The position numbers and the translations under genes are program-made. The notes under the pieces are model-generated. The model was given only the letters and a program-made list of their open reading frames with translations, was not told where the DNA came from and made no database searches. Below are positions 19,347-28,376 of a stretch of 64,000 nucleotides of DNA, in pieces. The stretch comes from Sporosarcina sp. P2 (lineage in GTDB: Bacteria; Bacillota; Bacilli; Bacillales_A; Planococcaceae), in the NCBI RefSeq assembly GCF_002743255.1, contig NZ_PDYY01000011.1, positions 62,001-126,000 of the forward strand. The letters are read 5' to 3'. Position 1 is the stretch's first letter; each line of letters begins with the position of its first letter.

Positions 19347-19859
19347 ATGAAAAAAGAAGAACAACAGAATTTATTCAAAGAAATTATGGGGAATTATCCC
19401 ACTGGTGTTACAGTGGTGACTACAGTAACTGAAGACGGCACACCAGTTGGATTGACAGTAAACTCTTTCGCCTCTGTATCCTTGGATCCGATGCTTCTCT
19501 TATGGTCTATTGATCATAGAGTTTCTTCTATTAAAGCCTTCACAGAAGGCGGTAAATTTGCTGTGCACGTACTAGCAGGTGATCAACAAGAGCTTTGTAA
19601 TACGTTTGCGAGTCGTGTAGAAGATCGTTTCTCTACATGTAAATGGGAAATGTCAGATAACGGATTACCAATTATCGAAGATGCATTCGGTGTATTCGAA
19701 TGTAAAACGTTCCAAACGATTGAAGCGGGAGATCACACTATTCTTATAGGCGAAGTAATAGATTTGAAAATCGAGAAAAATAAAGATCCTATGTTATATC
19801 ACCGTAGGGTATTTGGATCTGTGCCACCTGTTTTCTATCAACAAGATGACAAAGCTTGA
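19347..19859 (+). CDS. Flavin reductase family protein
   Basis: 170 aa with the flavin reductase-like split-barrel fold: PTGVTVVTT near the start, GLTVNSFASVSLDPMLLLWSI, then FAVHVLAGDQ and the HRRVFGSVPP end. Such proteins (HpaC/RutF type) supply FMNH2 or FADH2 to a partner monooxygenase. AAAGGAGAG precedes the ATG. No flavin-dependent monooxygenase lies nearby and the gene has its own terminator, so the partner must be elsewhere. Confidence 0.88.
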   Translation: MKKEEQQNLFKEIMGNYPTGVTVVTTVTEDGTPVGLTVNSFASVSLDPMLLLWSIDHRVSSIKAFTEGGKFAVHVLAGDQQELCNTFASRVEDRFSTCKWEMSDNGLPIIEDAFGVFECKTFQTIEAGDHTILIGEVIDLKIEKNKDPMLYHRRVFGSVPPVFYQQDDKA

Positions 19860-19883
19860 ATTTGGAGCATTTCATAACTACAC

Positions 19884-19912
19884 AAAAGCCGTCTTCAAAA
19901 AGACGGCTTTTT
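19884..19912 (+). terminator. Terminator of the flavin reductase gene
   Basis: Perfect 12-bp stem AAAAGCCGTCTT / AAGACGGCTTTT (19884-19895, 19900-19911) with a CAAA loop and a T-run. Confidence 0.95.
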
Positions 19913-19964
19913 TCATGCGTATTTTATTAATTATGTTTTTCGTGTTTTCACAAGTAGCTTAATC

Positions 19965-21371
19965 CTACCCTAGTTTATCTTCTGCAGTAATATCATTTGG
20001 CTCCTGTACTAAATAATATTTGCCTTTTGTATACATGGCGATGACTACTGTCAATACAGCAGCCAATATAGCAGCCATAAATGCAGCTGTAGACTGTAGG
20101 AATATCCCAAGATATCCAGACGCCGCGACAGATCCGAATGTGCTGGCTATAAGTAGCGAAGCAACACCAACGGGATTCCATTTGTACAAATACTCTTGTC
20201 TAGCAACATAATATGTCGGACCTATTTTCAGCCACATTTTGACGACTACTGCATCTGTCACAAGAATAGCAGCCCACGAAAATAAGAACACACCTTGGAA
20301 TGTCATGACAGTATCTAAGTGATCCACGATTCCACCAAGCATTAATAAGATAGCACTTACAGCTGAGATCACTACCCAGAATCTGCGTCCGGGCGTGAAG
20401 CGGAAAACATTCTCGAAAAAATTTGATAGCGATAGAGAACTACTGTAGATATTGGTTACGTTAATACGCAACTGTGTCAACATCGTAAATAAAGCACCAC
20501 CGATGCCTAACAACAGTACGATGTATACGCCTGGATCTTTTTCCAAGAATCGCACTCCGAACCAAATACCGAGTCCGCCCATTACTCCATAACAGAAAAT
20601 CTGCGGAATGAAACCGATTGCAATTGAACCGAACTTTCTATCGGACGGCTTTAGGAAACGTGCATAGTCTGATGCGAGTAAAGCCGTTAACCCCATAATT
20701 CCATTGTGCATCCCGATACAGAACAATAATGCTGTTCCTCCAAACTGAACGCCATCAGGCATATAAGAGAACACAGGTCCTGTATAAACAGCCGGTTTGA
20801 TGAACGATAATACAATGGCCGCGACCAGGAATACCATAAATATTGGCATGGACCATTTTTGAAGCTTGTCCAATTGCTCAATTCCGAACCAATTCAGTGG
20901 AATAACAAGCGTACCGAAAATGATAATTAAAATCCACTTGGGAAAATCAGGCATAAAAAAGTGTACAGCGGAAACGAGGATTAACCCTTCAAACGCACAA
21001 TACATAATAAAGTTCGAAGCATAAATCAATGATGTTAGCGATGATCCGATATAGCCAAATCCGCCACCTCGTGATAATAGATTAACGTTCATGCCAGATT
21101 TAGCAGATAAATACGCAATGACTGTACCAAGCAAACCGGCGACGATAATAGCATAGATAGCCGAAACGATAGCGTTTGGTGCACCGAATTGCAAAGCCAT
21201 GACACTACCCATTTGAAAATAAAAGATAGCAGTTGCGATTCCGAACGTGATGTTCGTAATGCTCAGCCAACTTTTATTTCGGTCTTCCAAAGGTACACGA
21301 TCCAAGGAATAATCCTTTTCCGTTTCATCTTCTTCCATAGTCTTCAATATTCTTTCTTCTTCCGTAGTCAT
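19965..21371 (-). CDS. NCS1/purine-cytosine permease family transporter
   Basis: 468 aa from ATG 21371, which has AAGGAG 9 nt upstream; an earlier in-frame ATG lies too close to that site. Twelve hydrophobic segments follow a charged cytoplasmic N-terminus. SWLSITNITFGIATAIFYFQMG resembles the first helix of NCS1 nucleobase:cation symporters, and NIYSSSLSLSNFF fits the family's helix 8 region. Substrates of this family include cytosine, purines, allantoin and thiamine precursors; nothing here decides among them. It stands alone with a long AT-rich leader. Confidence 0.8.
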   Translation of the reverse strand: MTTEEERILKTMEEDETEKDYSLDRVPLEDRNKSWLSITNITFGIATAIFYFQMGSVMALQFGAPNAIVSAIYAIIVAGLLGTVIAYLSAKSGMNVNLLSRGGGFGYIGSSLTSLIYASNFIMYCAFEGLILVSAVHFFMPDFPKWILIIIFGTLVIPLNWFGIEQLDKLQKWSMPIFMVFLVAAIVLSFIKPAVYTGPVFSYMPDGVQFGGTALLFCIGMHNGIMGLTALLASDYARFLKPSDRKFGSIAIGFIPQIFCYGVMGGLGIWFGVRFLEKDPGVYIVLLLGIGGALFTMLTQLRINVTNIYSSSLSLSNFFENVFRFTPGRRFWVVISAVSAILLMLGGIVDHLDTVMTFQGVFLFSWAAILVTDAVVVKMWLKIGPTYYVARQEYLYKWNPVGVASLLIASTFGSVAASGYLGIFLQSTAAFMAAILAAVLTVVIAMYTKGKYYLVQEPNDITAEDKLG

Positions 21372-21682
21372 ACACATCAGCTCCTTGTAATAAGTAGTCA
21401 ACCCCTCCTGCCAGCCTAGCTAGCATGTTCTGATTCATGCAAAATGATGAATTTAATCCGTTCATTGAATTGACACGTTGCTAGTTTAACAAAAGTGTAA
21501 TAAAAAAATCAAGTTTGAAATGTATTTGTAAAAATAACAATACAAAAGTCTGATTTTGCACATGATTATAGATTCATAGAAAAATGACTCGTAGAAAAAA
21601 TCCTTAAAAATATTAATTTATAAATGAAAACGGTAATGCTATAAAATACCATTGGGATTTTAGTACATAGTTGTAAATTCTT

Positions 21683-22140
21683 TTTACTAACGTCGTGTTG
21701 CTTAGCTGATTCATCGGGCTACGCGGAACAGAAATGTATTAGTGGATCAAAGACGAGAGATCTTCTGTTAATTTATATGAAAAGGGTTTATCGTAACGTT
21801 CATGTTTCGTTATTTCAGTTGTTGGGCAGGCAATAGTAGGGAGTATCAATTAAAAACTACTTGGTCAGCGTATTGTATGGGTAAGTGTAAACGTATAGAT
21901 TCCTCTCGTTCAACTAAAGAAATGAGTTCATTTTCTATAAAAGTGCGGCCATTATCATCAGTACTTTGAGGAAGAGTTGCAATGTAAATAAGGTAGCCTG
22001 TCTCGCTGGGGAATTGCTCTTTATAAGTATGCATGAATAGAATAAGGTTGAATATCTGTGTAGTAATCAAATCGTATGAAATACGACATACGTCGTGTGT
22101 AGATTAAGTCTCTACGTAGTAATATACCCTTCATGGTTTA
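21683..22140 (-). pseudogene. Degenerate copy of a catalase-like gene
   Basis: The segment is a diverged duplicate of the intact catalase-family gene at 28377-29267. The end (21683-21760) aligns base for base with 28377-28450. The part at 21846-22070 still reads LPQSTDDNGRTFIENELI against LPQNDDGNVNNSMENELI in the intact protein. The sequence around 22110-22125 (ATACCCTTCAT) matches the intact gene's 5' flank near 29290. The proximal haem motif RSKAY has become C-S-A-stop-P, the N-terminal two-thirds are deleted, and frames are shifted. Confidence 0.8.
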
Positions 22141-22528
22141 AAAATAACCCAGATGGGAATAAAGAATTTCGTATCCATTACAGCCATACAACTTTCAGTA
22201 GAAGTACTCTAGGGATCATTTTAGGTCGCTTCAAAATGATTATAATTTAGTAAGACGGCTATTATTTGATCTGCTGAAAGTACTGGTAGCTGAGTATGTA
22301 TCCTTAGTACAGTTCCTGTGAACAACGAGAAATAAAAAAGACGACTTCGGCACAATACCGAAGTCATCTGATAGAAGCGTAATTACTGCAAATTAGTTTT
22401 TAAAAGGTCCATTGAATAGAACATAGCACAGAAAATCCGAAAGTCTCTTGTTGACGCTTTAAAAATGCGTTTGAAAAACCTGTTTAGCAACCTCTTTCTA
22501 GATGGCTGCACTCCTCATACATATCCAA
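22141..22528. other. Non-coding stretch with a terminator
   Basis: I see no credible gene here. A stem GACTTCGG / CCGAAGTC (22343-22350, 22358-22365), followed on the minus strand by a T-run, probably ends the transcript of the glycosidase-like gene. Confidence 0.6.
22343..22365 (-). terminator. Terminator downstream of the glycosidase-like gene
   Basis: Perfect 8-bp stem with a 7-nt loop; the minus-strand reading continues into GTCTTTTTTA. It lies about 165 bp beyond the stop codon. Confidence 0.75.
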
Positions 22529-23413
22529 CTATTTACGTATCATCCAGCTCTCTAACGAGTGAATAGCAATTCCACGGAACCCTTCAGCATGACTAAAGGA
22601 TCGTTCAACTTCTTTTAACTGTTTTTCCATATATGCGTTATTTTTGCCGAAGAAAGTTAGATAATCGCCTTCAGAAGATTTACTAGTTTCTATGGCAACG
22701 CGCGCTTGCTTGCCTGTGACGCTAGCATAATTTATTTCGCTTTTTGCTAAACTGATCATTCCATTGTGTCCATCCGCCTTGTTACGGTAAGCCATGACAT
22801 TTATACTATCGGACTGGTCGATCAGCCATTCTGAAAGTACACCTTCACCTATAACATTCGAATAGTTGATGGAATCAAACCAAAACGGTATATCGATTCC
22901 AAAATGTAATCCAAGGTTAGCGGATTTGTCAGCTGCGAATCGAATATTCTGCTGATAGCTCTGAACGGTCCCTTGTAAATTAGAATCCCATGTAGGCAAA
23001 ATATACGGTTCAATATCCAAATGAATACCGGTAAACTGTTCAGTGTTTTCGGAAACCGATTGATACTTTTCTACCCATTGAAAGAAATTTTGAACAGATT
23101 GTTGGTCAGTTGCCCAATATGGCGCGCCATCCAGGGCGTGTACTTCTATATTTCGCTCGCTCGCTTTGCGAATAAAGCGTTGGTAAGCATCATTTGGTAT
23201 ATCTGCGTTAATTTGCAAATACAACGAGGATACATTTTTTTTATCTAAAAACTCGATGAGTGTACTAGACTGATTAAGTATTTGCGATGTATGCCACAAC
23301 CATGTGGCTTTTGGTTGGTCAATGCGCATAGTTAACATTGGTTTTAACCAAATAAAGTTAGATAGAATCAATAGAATCGCTACCATCCAAATACTTCGGG
23401 ATTTTTTAGACAT
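22529..23413 (-). CDS. Secreted or membrane-anchored glycoside-hydrolase-like protein
   Basis: 294 aa from ATG 23413 (AAAGGTG upstream; a GTG three codons earlier sits inside that site). One N-terminal hydrophobic segment (about 9-25) is a signal anchor. The rest looks like a TIM-barrel glycosidase: a strand with SLYLQINADIP, then FTGIHLDIEPYILPTW with the acidic D-x-E pair typical of catalytic strands, GLHFGIDIPFW, and SINVMAYRN. It is transcribed away from the exopolysaccharide-type operon starting at 23628, separated by about 215 bp. A role in trimming or releasing that polymer is plausible, as with PelA, BcsZ or YdaJ in other systems. Family number and substrate cannot be read from sequence alone. 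Confidence 0.75.
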   Translation of the reverse strand: MSKKSRSIWMVAILLILSNFIWLKPMLTMRIDQPKATWLWHTSQILNQSSTLIEFLDKKNVSSLYLQINADIPNDAYQRFIRKASERNIEVHALDGAPYWATDQQSVQNFFQWVEKYQSVSENTEQFTGIHLDIEPYILPTWDSNLQGTVQSYQQNIRFAADKSANLGLHFGIDIPFWFDSINYSNVIGEGVLSEWLIDQSDSINVMAYRNKADGHNGMISLAKSEINYASVTGKQARVAIETSKSSEGDYLTFFGKNNAYMEKQLKEVERSFSHAEGFRGIAIHSLESWMIRK

Positions 23414-23541
23414 AGTAGTCACCTTTCTCTACTTACGCAGATAGAATAGAATTTCATGATATTTTAGTACTATTAATTAATTATACACTAACATTACCTC
23501 AGTTTTCTAGTATATTTATACTGTTATTACGTACTGACAGA

Positions 23542-23570
23542 TTGTTTGAAAGAATACTAGACAGTATAAT
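23542..23570 (+). promoter_or_regulatory. Sigma-A promoter of the exopolysaccharide-type operon
   Basis: -35 TTGTTT (23542-23547), 17-bp spacer, perfect -10 TATAAT (23565-23570), 57 bp before the first start codon. Confidence 0.75.
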
Positions 23571-23627
23571 AAGAATGGATTTGAAAAATTAACTAGTAAT
23601 CAATATATGTAAAGGAGAGACATTTTA

Positions 23628-24728
23628 GTGAAAAAAATAGCCATAGCTATACTGTTGATTTTACTCGTGTTGTCTCCACGAATTTATTGGGCTTTCAAAG
23701 AAGAGAAAATACTGGATATAGCAGTGGTCGATAAATCGGTCGCGAAGGAAGATTATCGCGAGCATAACGGTTTATTTCATGTATTGGAAGGAAAGAAAAT
23801 CGTGCGGCTTGACAAGGAACCTTATGATAAAAGTCTTGATTATTATGGGTTCGATCCGTATGACCAAGTCGCGATGGAGCCATTTCGCGAACGGCCACTT
23901 GATATGATCTATGTAGCGGATACGTATGGTGTATTCAGCGATGATCTTAAAGCTAAACCTGATGGTTCACGATCGGAACTATTGTATGGTGGTATGGAAT
24001 TGATGGAGTGGAACGAACTAATGGCTAGCAAAGGTGAGGACACGACATTAATCGCAGAATTCAATAGTTTTGCATCACCAACTAGTGAAGAAATGAGTAC
24101 GATCATGCAAAAGGAACTAGGGATTACTTGGACAGGATGGATTGGACGCTATTTTACTGATTTGTCGAATGCAGAAGTACCCCAATGGCTTATCGAAGGA
24201 TATAAAGAGGAGAAGAATGGTGAATGGTTGTTTGCTGGTTCAGGTCTCGCGTTTGTTCATACATCTGGAAAAGTGGTGGTCTTAGATGGACAAGAAAATA
24301 AAAGTGCTGCCCATTTTAAGTTAACGAAAGATGGAAAAGAAAAATTCCCAAAAGTATATTCATCGAATTATATGTATTGGTTCGATGTAGTCGAACCGTA
24401 TGAACAAACCAAAATATTGGCGACATATGAATTTAATTTGACGGAAAGAGGTCGTAGTGTATTACAAGAGGCCGATATTCCGGAAGTATTCCCTGCAGTG
24501 TTACATCAAGAACAGGCGAATACCTATTATTTTGCGGGAGACTATGCAGATTTTGATAAGAATCCCATTGTTAAATGGCAAGGGGTACATACCGTATACA
24601 AATACTTTGCTAAGGATGTTTCGGCTTTCTACTGGCTGACATATTTCCCGATGATGGAAGAGATCTTAGATGAAACCTATAAGAGAAAAAACAATCAAAA
24701 TGGCAGTGATACCTTTACTGCAAAATGA
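23628..24728 (+). CDS. Membrane-anchored extracellular protein of the exopolysaccharide-type operon
   Basis: 366 aa from a start behind AAAGGAGAG. An N-terminal hydrophobic segment (about 4-23) anchors a large extracytoplasmic domain. Recognisable blocks are DMIYVADTYGVFSDDL, LLYGGMELMEW, LIAEFNSFASPTSEEM and GITWTGWIGRYFTDL, a pattern suggesting a class I glutamine-amidotransferase-like or ThuA-like fold without an evident catalytic cysteine. I do not recognise a named family. As the first gene of a four-gene run with a signalling protein, a HEAT protein and a glycosyltransferase, it is likely to act on or guide a polymer outside the cell. It is separated from the next gene by 94 bp. Confidence 0.75.
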   Translation: MKKIAIAILLILLVLSPRIYWAFKEEKILDIAVVDKSVAKEDYREHNGLFHVLEGKKIVRLDKEPYDKSLDYYGFDPYDQVAMEPFRERPLDMIYVADTYGVFSDDLKAKPDGSRSELLYGGMELMEWNELMASKGEDTTLIAEFNSFASPTSEEMSTIMQKELGITWTGWIGRYFTDLSNAEVPQWLIEGYKEEKNGEWLFAGSGLAFVHTSGKVVVLDGQENKSAAHFKLTKDGKEKFPKVYSSNYMYWFDVVEPYEQTKILATYEFNLTERGRSVLQEADIPEVFPAVLHQEQANTYYFAGDYADFDKNPIVKWQGVHTVYKYFAKDVSAFYWLTYFPMMEEILDETYKRKNNQNGSDTFTAK

Positions 24729-24822
24729 GAGTAAGCTCACTAACATAGCGATGATAGATTTACTAACTATGCATAGTCTATTTGAAGAAAGATTAACAAT
24801 AAGTTAGCTGAGGAAAGGTGTA

Positions 24823-25674
24823 ATGAGTATGCAAATAAATAAAAATGAACTGAATATCTTGGATGCTTCTCTCTTTCGTCCACTCTTTCATTGGCAGATG
24901 GCCAACACCAAACGTTTCCGGCAAGTGTTCACCCTTGTCTTTGTCAGAAGCCCTGAAAGTCCCGAAATGAAGCAAATTCTTCTGGAGCAGATGCGTACTT
25001 CAGATTTATTATTCAGTTTCCCGATAGGTGAACCGGATGTCATTTTAATGGCGAATACCGGAGAAGAGGAAGCGGATGTCTTTATTGAAAGATTGCGCCG
25101 CACCGAATCCACTCGTTCTTACCGAGTGGGCGTTTCAGTAATTGAAATTCGTAACGGGGATGCGGCGTTTGAAGATGTGCTGCAAATTGGAAATGATTCA
25201 GTAAACCGTGCATTGCAATTACGAGGTGATACGCCTTATGTAAAAGATCGTTCTTTTAGAAAGTTAGAGCGACAATGTGTGCGGGTGAGTATTATAGAAG
25301 ATGATCCCGTTGTCACGATGATTATACAGAAACTAGTGGAACGTATTTCAGTAAAACAACTGGACCTGGATATCCAAGTGTTCCGTGACGGACAATATTT
25401 CATTGAATCCAATTGGTACCAGTCTTCCCACACTCATTTAGTCATAATGAATGATATTCTTCCGAGAAAAAATGGATTGGAAGTATTATACACACTACGC
25501 GAATTGCCGAATATGCAGAAATATCACGTCTTTATGATGACCAAGAGAAAAAGTGAAGCGGAAATGATTTACGCTTATCAATACGGGGTCGATGAATACA
25601 TAACGAAACCATTCAATCCGAAATTATTTGAATCACAAATAAAGAAAGTATTGAGACGAATTTATTATGGATAA
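24823..25674 (+). CDS. Degenerate GGDEF domain fused to a pseudo-receiver domain
   Basis: 283 aa, cytoplasmic. Residues ~15-140 have the GGDEF-domain layout, but the catalytic GGDEF is replaced by PIGEP (67-71), so diguanylate cyclase activity is unlikely. The allosteric I-site RxxD is kept as R58-T-S-D61 exactly five residues before it, the arrangement used by c-di-GMP-binding effectors such as PelD and by degenerate GGDEF proteins such as YdaK. Residues ~154-283 form a receiver domain with E159/D160/D161, T240 and K262, but the phosphoacceptor position is N210 (IMNDILPRKNG). It therefore probably works as a c-di-GMP-responsive, phosphorylation-independent regulator of the encoded synthase. 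The start could also be the ATG two codons later. It overlaps the next gene by 8 nt. Confidence 0.8.
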   Translation: MSMQINKNELNILDASLFRPLFHWQMANTKRFRQVFTLVFVRSPESPEMKQILLEQMRTSDLLFSFPIGEPDVILMANTGEEEADVFIERLRRTESTRSYRVGVSVIEIRNGDAAFEDVLQIGNDSVNRALQLRGDTPYVKDRSFRKLERQCVRVSIIEDDPVVTMIIQKLVERISVKQLDLDIQVFRDGQYFIESNWYQSSHTHLVIMNDILPRKNGLEVLYTLRELPNMQKYHVFMMTKRKSEAEMIYAYQYGVDEYITKPFNPKLFESQIKKVLRRIYYG

Positions 25675-26707
25675 GATATTACTTTCATTGCTACTAGTCA
25701 TCGTAGTGTTGCTGATTATACTCTTCGCTCTGTTCTTTTTACTTGTGTTTTATAGAATGCAAGAAGTGAAAAAAAAAGAGGCGATTGGAAAGTATATCGA
25801 AGATCGTCAAGTCGACTGGTATGAATATTTATTCGGAGACGGATTGTCACTTGTAGCGCTTAAACCTCATAAGAATCTAGAACTCGAGGCGATTGATGAG
25901 TTGTTTTTTCGCATTAACTACCACTTTTCCTCAGATGAAATTAATGATAAGATAAATGCTTTTGCTTCGTTATATATGAGTGATTACTATAGTAAAAAGC
26001 TCACTAGTCGGAGTAGGGAACTGCGTATTAATACGCTCAATAAAATCAGCTTATTCAATTTACAGTTTATGCTAGACCCGGTTTCGTCGTTATTGGAAAA
26101 AAAGAAAAAGTATTCGAAAACAGAGTTATTATTGATTTATGAGATTACAGTAAAGTTTTCTCGTACTGATTTCGTAACTCACTTCGTGGCTCCGAAAGTT
26201 CCACTAGGTGAATTTGATTATAAAAAATTATTGATGGAGTTAGATGAAGAACAGATTAATTTACTAGCGGAAGATTTCAATGTTTTGCCTGAATTGCTTC
26301 AGCTGACGATGATCGAAATTATAGGTGTTCATCATTACCTTGATTGGCTTCCTTTATTGCATCAGTGTTTAGACAATCCGGCGCAAGAAATACGGATTAG
26401 AGCATTAAAAAGTATTGCTGAGCTGGAAGTAGTGAATTCGCTTGAGTTATATGAATCATTCTCCCATTCAACCATCTGGGAAGAACGCCTGATGACAGCG
26501 AAGATTTTCCGTTTTGCACCGACGGAAGAAGCATTACCTATACTTGAACGTTTAATCAAAGATCCTAACTATCAAGTTCGTGCCCAAGCTGCTAAATCGA
26601 TTAAATCTTTGAAAAATGGTCACCAAGCACTTTACTCTGTCATAACGATGTCTACAGATGAGTTCGCAATCGATGTAGCAGAAGAGATGTTCGGGAAGGA
26701 GTACTAA
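25667..26707 (+). CDS. Membrane-anchored HEAT-repeat protein
   Basis: 346 aa. One N-terminal transmembrane helix (about 4-30) is followed by a cytoplasmic alpha-helical domain; residues ~235-335 contain HEAT-type repeats, for example NPAQEIRIRALKSIAEL and DPNYQVRAQAAKSIKSL. HEAT arrays are protein-binding scaffolds. Lying between the signalling protein and the glycosyltransferase, with an 8-nt overlap upstream and a 1-nt gap downstream, it is most likely a structural or regulatory subunit of the synthase complex, perhaps relaying the c-di-GMP signal. No catalytic motif is visible. Confidence 0.8.
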   Translation: MDKILLSLLLVIVVLLIILFALFFLLVFYRMQEVKKKEAIGKYIEDRQVDWYEYLFGDGLSLVALKPHKNLELEAIDELFFRINYHFSSDEINDKINAFASLYMSDYYSKKLTSRSRELRINTLNKISLFNLQFMLDPVSSLLEKKKKYSKTELLLIYEITVKFSRTDFVTHFVAPKVPLGEFDYKKLLMELDEEQINLLAEDFNVLPELLQLTMIEIIGVHHYLDWLPLLHQCLDNPAQEIRIRALKSIAELEVVNSLELYESFSHSTIWEERLMTAKIFRFAPTEEALPILERLIKDPNYQVRAQAAKSIKSLKNGHQALYSVITMSTDEFAIDVAEEMFGKEY

Positions 26708-26708
26708 G

Positions 26709-28133
26709 ATGAACGCACCTTTAATCACGTCTTCGTTTTTTGGGTTTGTTGGTTATATATTGCTCGTCTATATGCTGGCTGTTATTTTTTCGTATTCATC
26801 CATGTTAGTTATCGCTTTTATTCAGTTAGGAAAAGAACGGAAGTTGCAGAAAAAGTTATCGGATGAAGGAGCGGTAGATTTTATATATACGCAACCCGTA
26901 ACGATAATTGTTCCTGCTTACAATGAGCAAGAAGGTGTGCTTGGGAATATTTATTCGTTGTTGGCATTGCAGTATCCCCAATTTGAAATATTAGTAATCA
27001 ATGATGGGTCTATAGATAATACGGAAGATGTTGTAATTGAGCATTTCAATATGAAACCAATTCGGAAAGTAGTGAATCAACAACTAGAAACACAACCTAT
27101 TGAAGCTATCTATCAATCCGATATGCACCCCAATTTACTGTTGATTACGAAAGTGAATGGTGGAAAAGCGGATGCCTTAAATGTGGGAATTAACGTGTCA
27201 AAATACCCGTATTTCTGTTCAATCGATGGTGATTCCATATTGGACAATACATCACTGCTGCGTGTAATGAAACCTATCATGGAATCTAATAAAGAAGTGA
27301 TTGCGACAGGTGGCACTGTGCGGATCGCCAATGGCTATGAAATACAAATGGGGCAAGTCGTCAGGGAAGGTTTGCCGAGCTCAACTATCGTCACAATGCA
27401 AATTATAGAGTATATGCGTGCGTTTCTTATGGGGCGGATGGCGCTTAGTAAATACAATATGGTGTTAATCATATCGGGAGCATTCAGTGTCTTTTCAAAG
27501 AAATGGGTATTGCAAGTAGGCGGATATACCAAGAATACAGTTGGAGAGGATATGGAATTAGTAGTTAAGCTACATGAAGAAATATCAGATCGAAAAGAAG
27601 ATAAAGAAATTGTGTTTACACCAGATCCTGTTTGTTGGACAGAAGCTCCTGATAACTTCAAAGATTTACGTACCCAGCGTCGACGTTGGCATCAGGGACT
27701 GGCCGAAAGCCTATGGTTACATAAGAAAATGGCGTTTAATCCCAAGTACGGTTCCGTAGGGCTACTATCGATACCCTATTTCTTGTTCATTGAATTGCTT
27801 GGACCGGTAATAGAATTGGCTGGCTATGCTTACATGGTCCTATCTCTATTTATGGGAGAAGCGTATATAGTTTTCGCTGGAATTCTTGGGTTATTATTCA
27901 TCTTATATGGATCCCTGTTTTCGATGGCATCCATCTTATTGGAGGCGTGGAGCCGTAATACGTATCCCGCGGTGAAAGATCTATTTCGTCTAGTGTTGCT
28001 GTCATTAACCGAAGTGTTTTGGTATAGGCCATTGACTCTGATTTGGCGCACGGAGGGGATTAGTAGTGCACTGCGCAGAAAACGTGAATGGGGAAGTATT
28101 CAACGTAGAGGATTATCAGAAGATCGTGAATGA
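26709..28133 (+). CDS. Processive family 2 glycosyltransferase, PgaC/hyaluronan-synthase-like
   Basis: 474 aa. An N-terminal helix (about 12-38) precedes a GT-A domain with D99 (VINDGS), the D173-G-D175 metal/nucleotide motif, the catalytic-base motif GED at 279-281 and QRRRW at 323-327, all hallmarks of membrane-embedded processive beta-glycan synthases. Three or four helices follow (about 350-440). Such enzymes polymerise and translocate poly-N-acetylglucosamine, cellulose-like or hyaluronan-like chains. No PilZ domain is fused, so c-di-GMP control, if any, must come through the degenerate GGDEF protein of the operon. The polymer's identity is unknown; no deacetylase gene is adjacent. Confidence 0.88.
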   Translation: MNAPLITSSFFGFVGYILLVYMLAVIFSYSSMLVIAFIQLGKERKLQKKLSDEGAVDFIYTQPVTIIVPAYNEQEGVLGNIYSLLALQYPQFEILVINDGSIDNTEDVVIEHFNMKPIRKVVNQQLETQPIEAIYQSDMHPNLLLITKVNGGKADALNVGINVSKYPYFCSIDGDSILDNTSLLRVMKPIMESNKEVIATGGTVRIANGYEIQMGQVVREGLPSSTIVTMQIIEYMRAFLMGRMALSKYNMVLIISGAFSVFSKKWVLQVGGYTKNTVGEDMELVVKLHEEISDRKEDKEIVFTPDPVCWTEAPDNFKDLRTQRRRWHQGLAESLWLHKKMAFNPKYGSVGLLSIPYFLFIELLGPVIELAGYAYMVLSLFMGEAYIVFAGILGLLFILYGSLFSMASILLEAWSRNTYPAVKDLFRLVLLSLTEVFWYRPLTLIWRTEGISSALRRKREWGSIQRRGLSEDRE

Positions 28134-28135
28134 AA

Positions 28136-28171
28136 AATGCCTGTTATATCGTGACCGATATAACGGGCATT
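28136..28171 (+). terminator. Terminator of the exopolysaccharide-type operon
   Basis: 16-bp stem (28136-28151 with 28156-28171) containing one G-T pair, TGAC loop, then TTTCTT. Confidence 0.9.
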
Positions 28172-28376
28172 TTCTTAGTAAATAACGGGATGTTTTTCCA
28201 TATTTTCAGCCATCCACTAAAGGTTTCAGTAACTAACTGTAGAAACGTTAACGATTGACCGCCATTATTCATGAATGTATGTTTGCAAACTTGGTCTGAA
28301 TAGGATGACCAAAATGGTAGTGTCGAAAAATATGCTGTTAAAACTTGTATAATTTTAAATTAAAGTTTTCATCTTT

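Noticed and set aside
19153..19350. 65-codon plus-strand frame before the flavin reductase gene
   Set aside because: No ribosome site, composition is Lys-rich random-like, and it only covers the leader of the real gene.
23628..24728. Polysaccharide deacetylase as first gene of the exopolysaccharide-type operon
   Set aside because: None of the NodB-type metal and catalytic motifs is visible, so I leave it unnamed.
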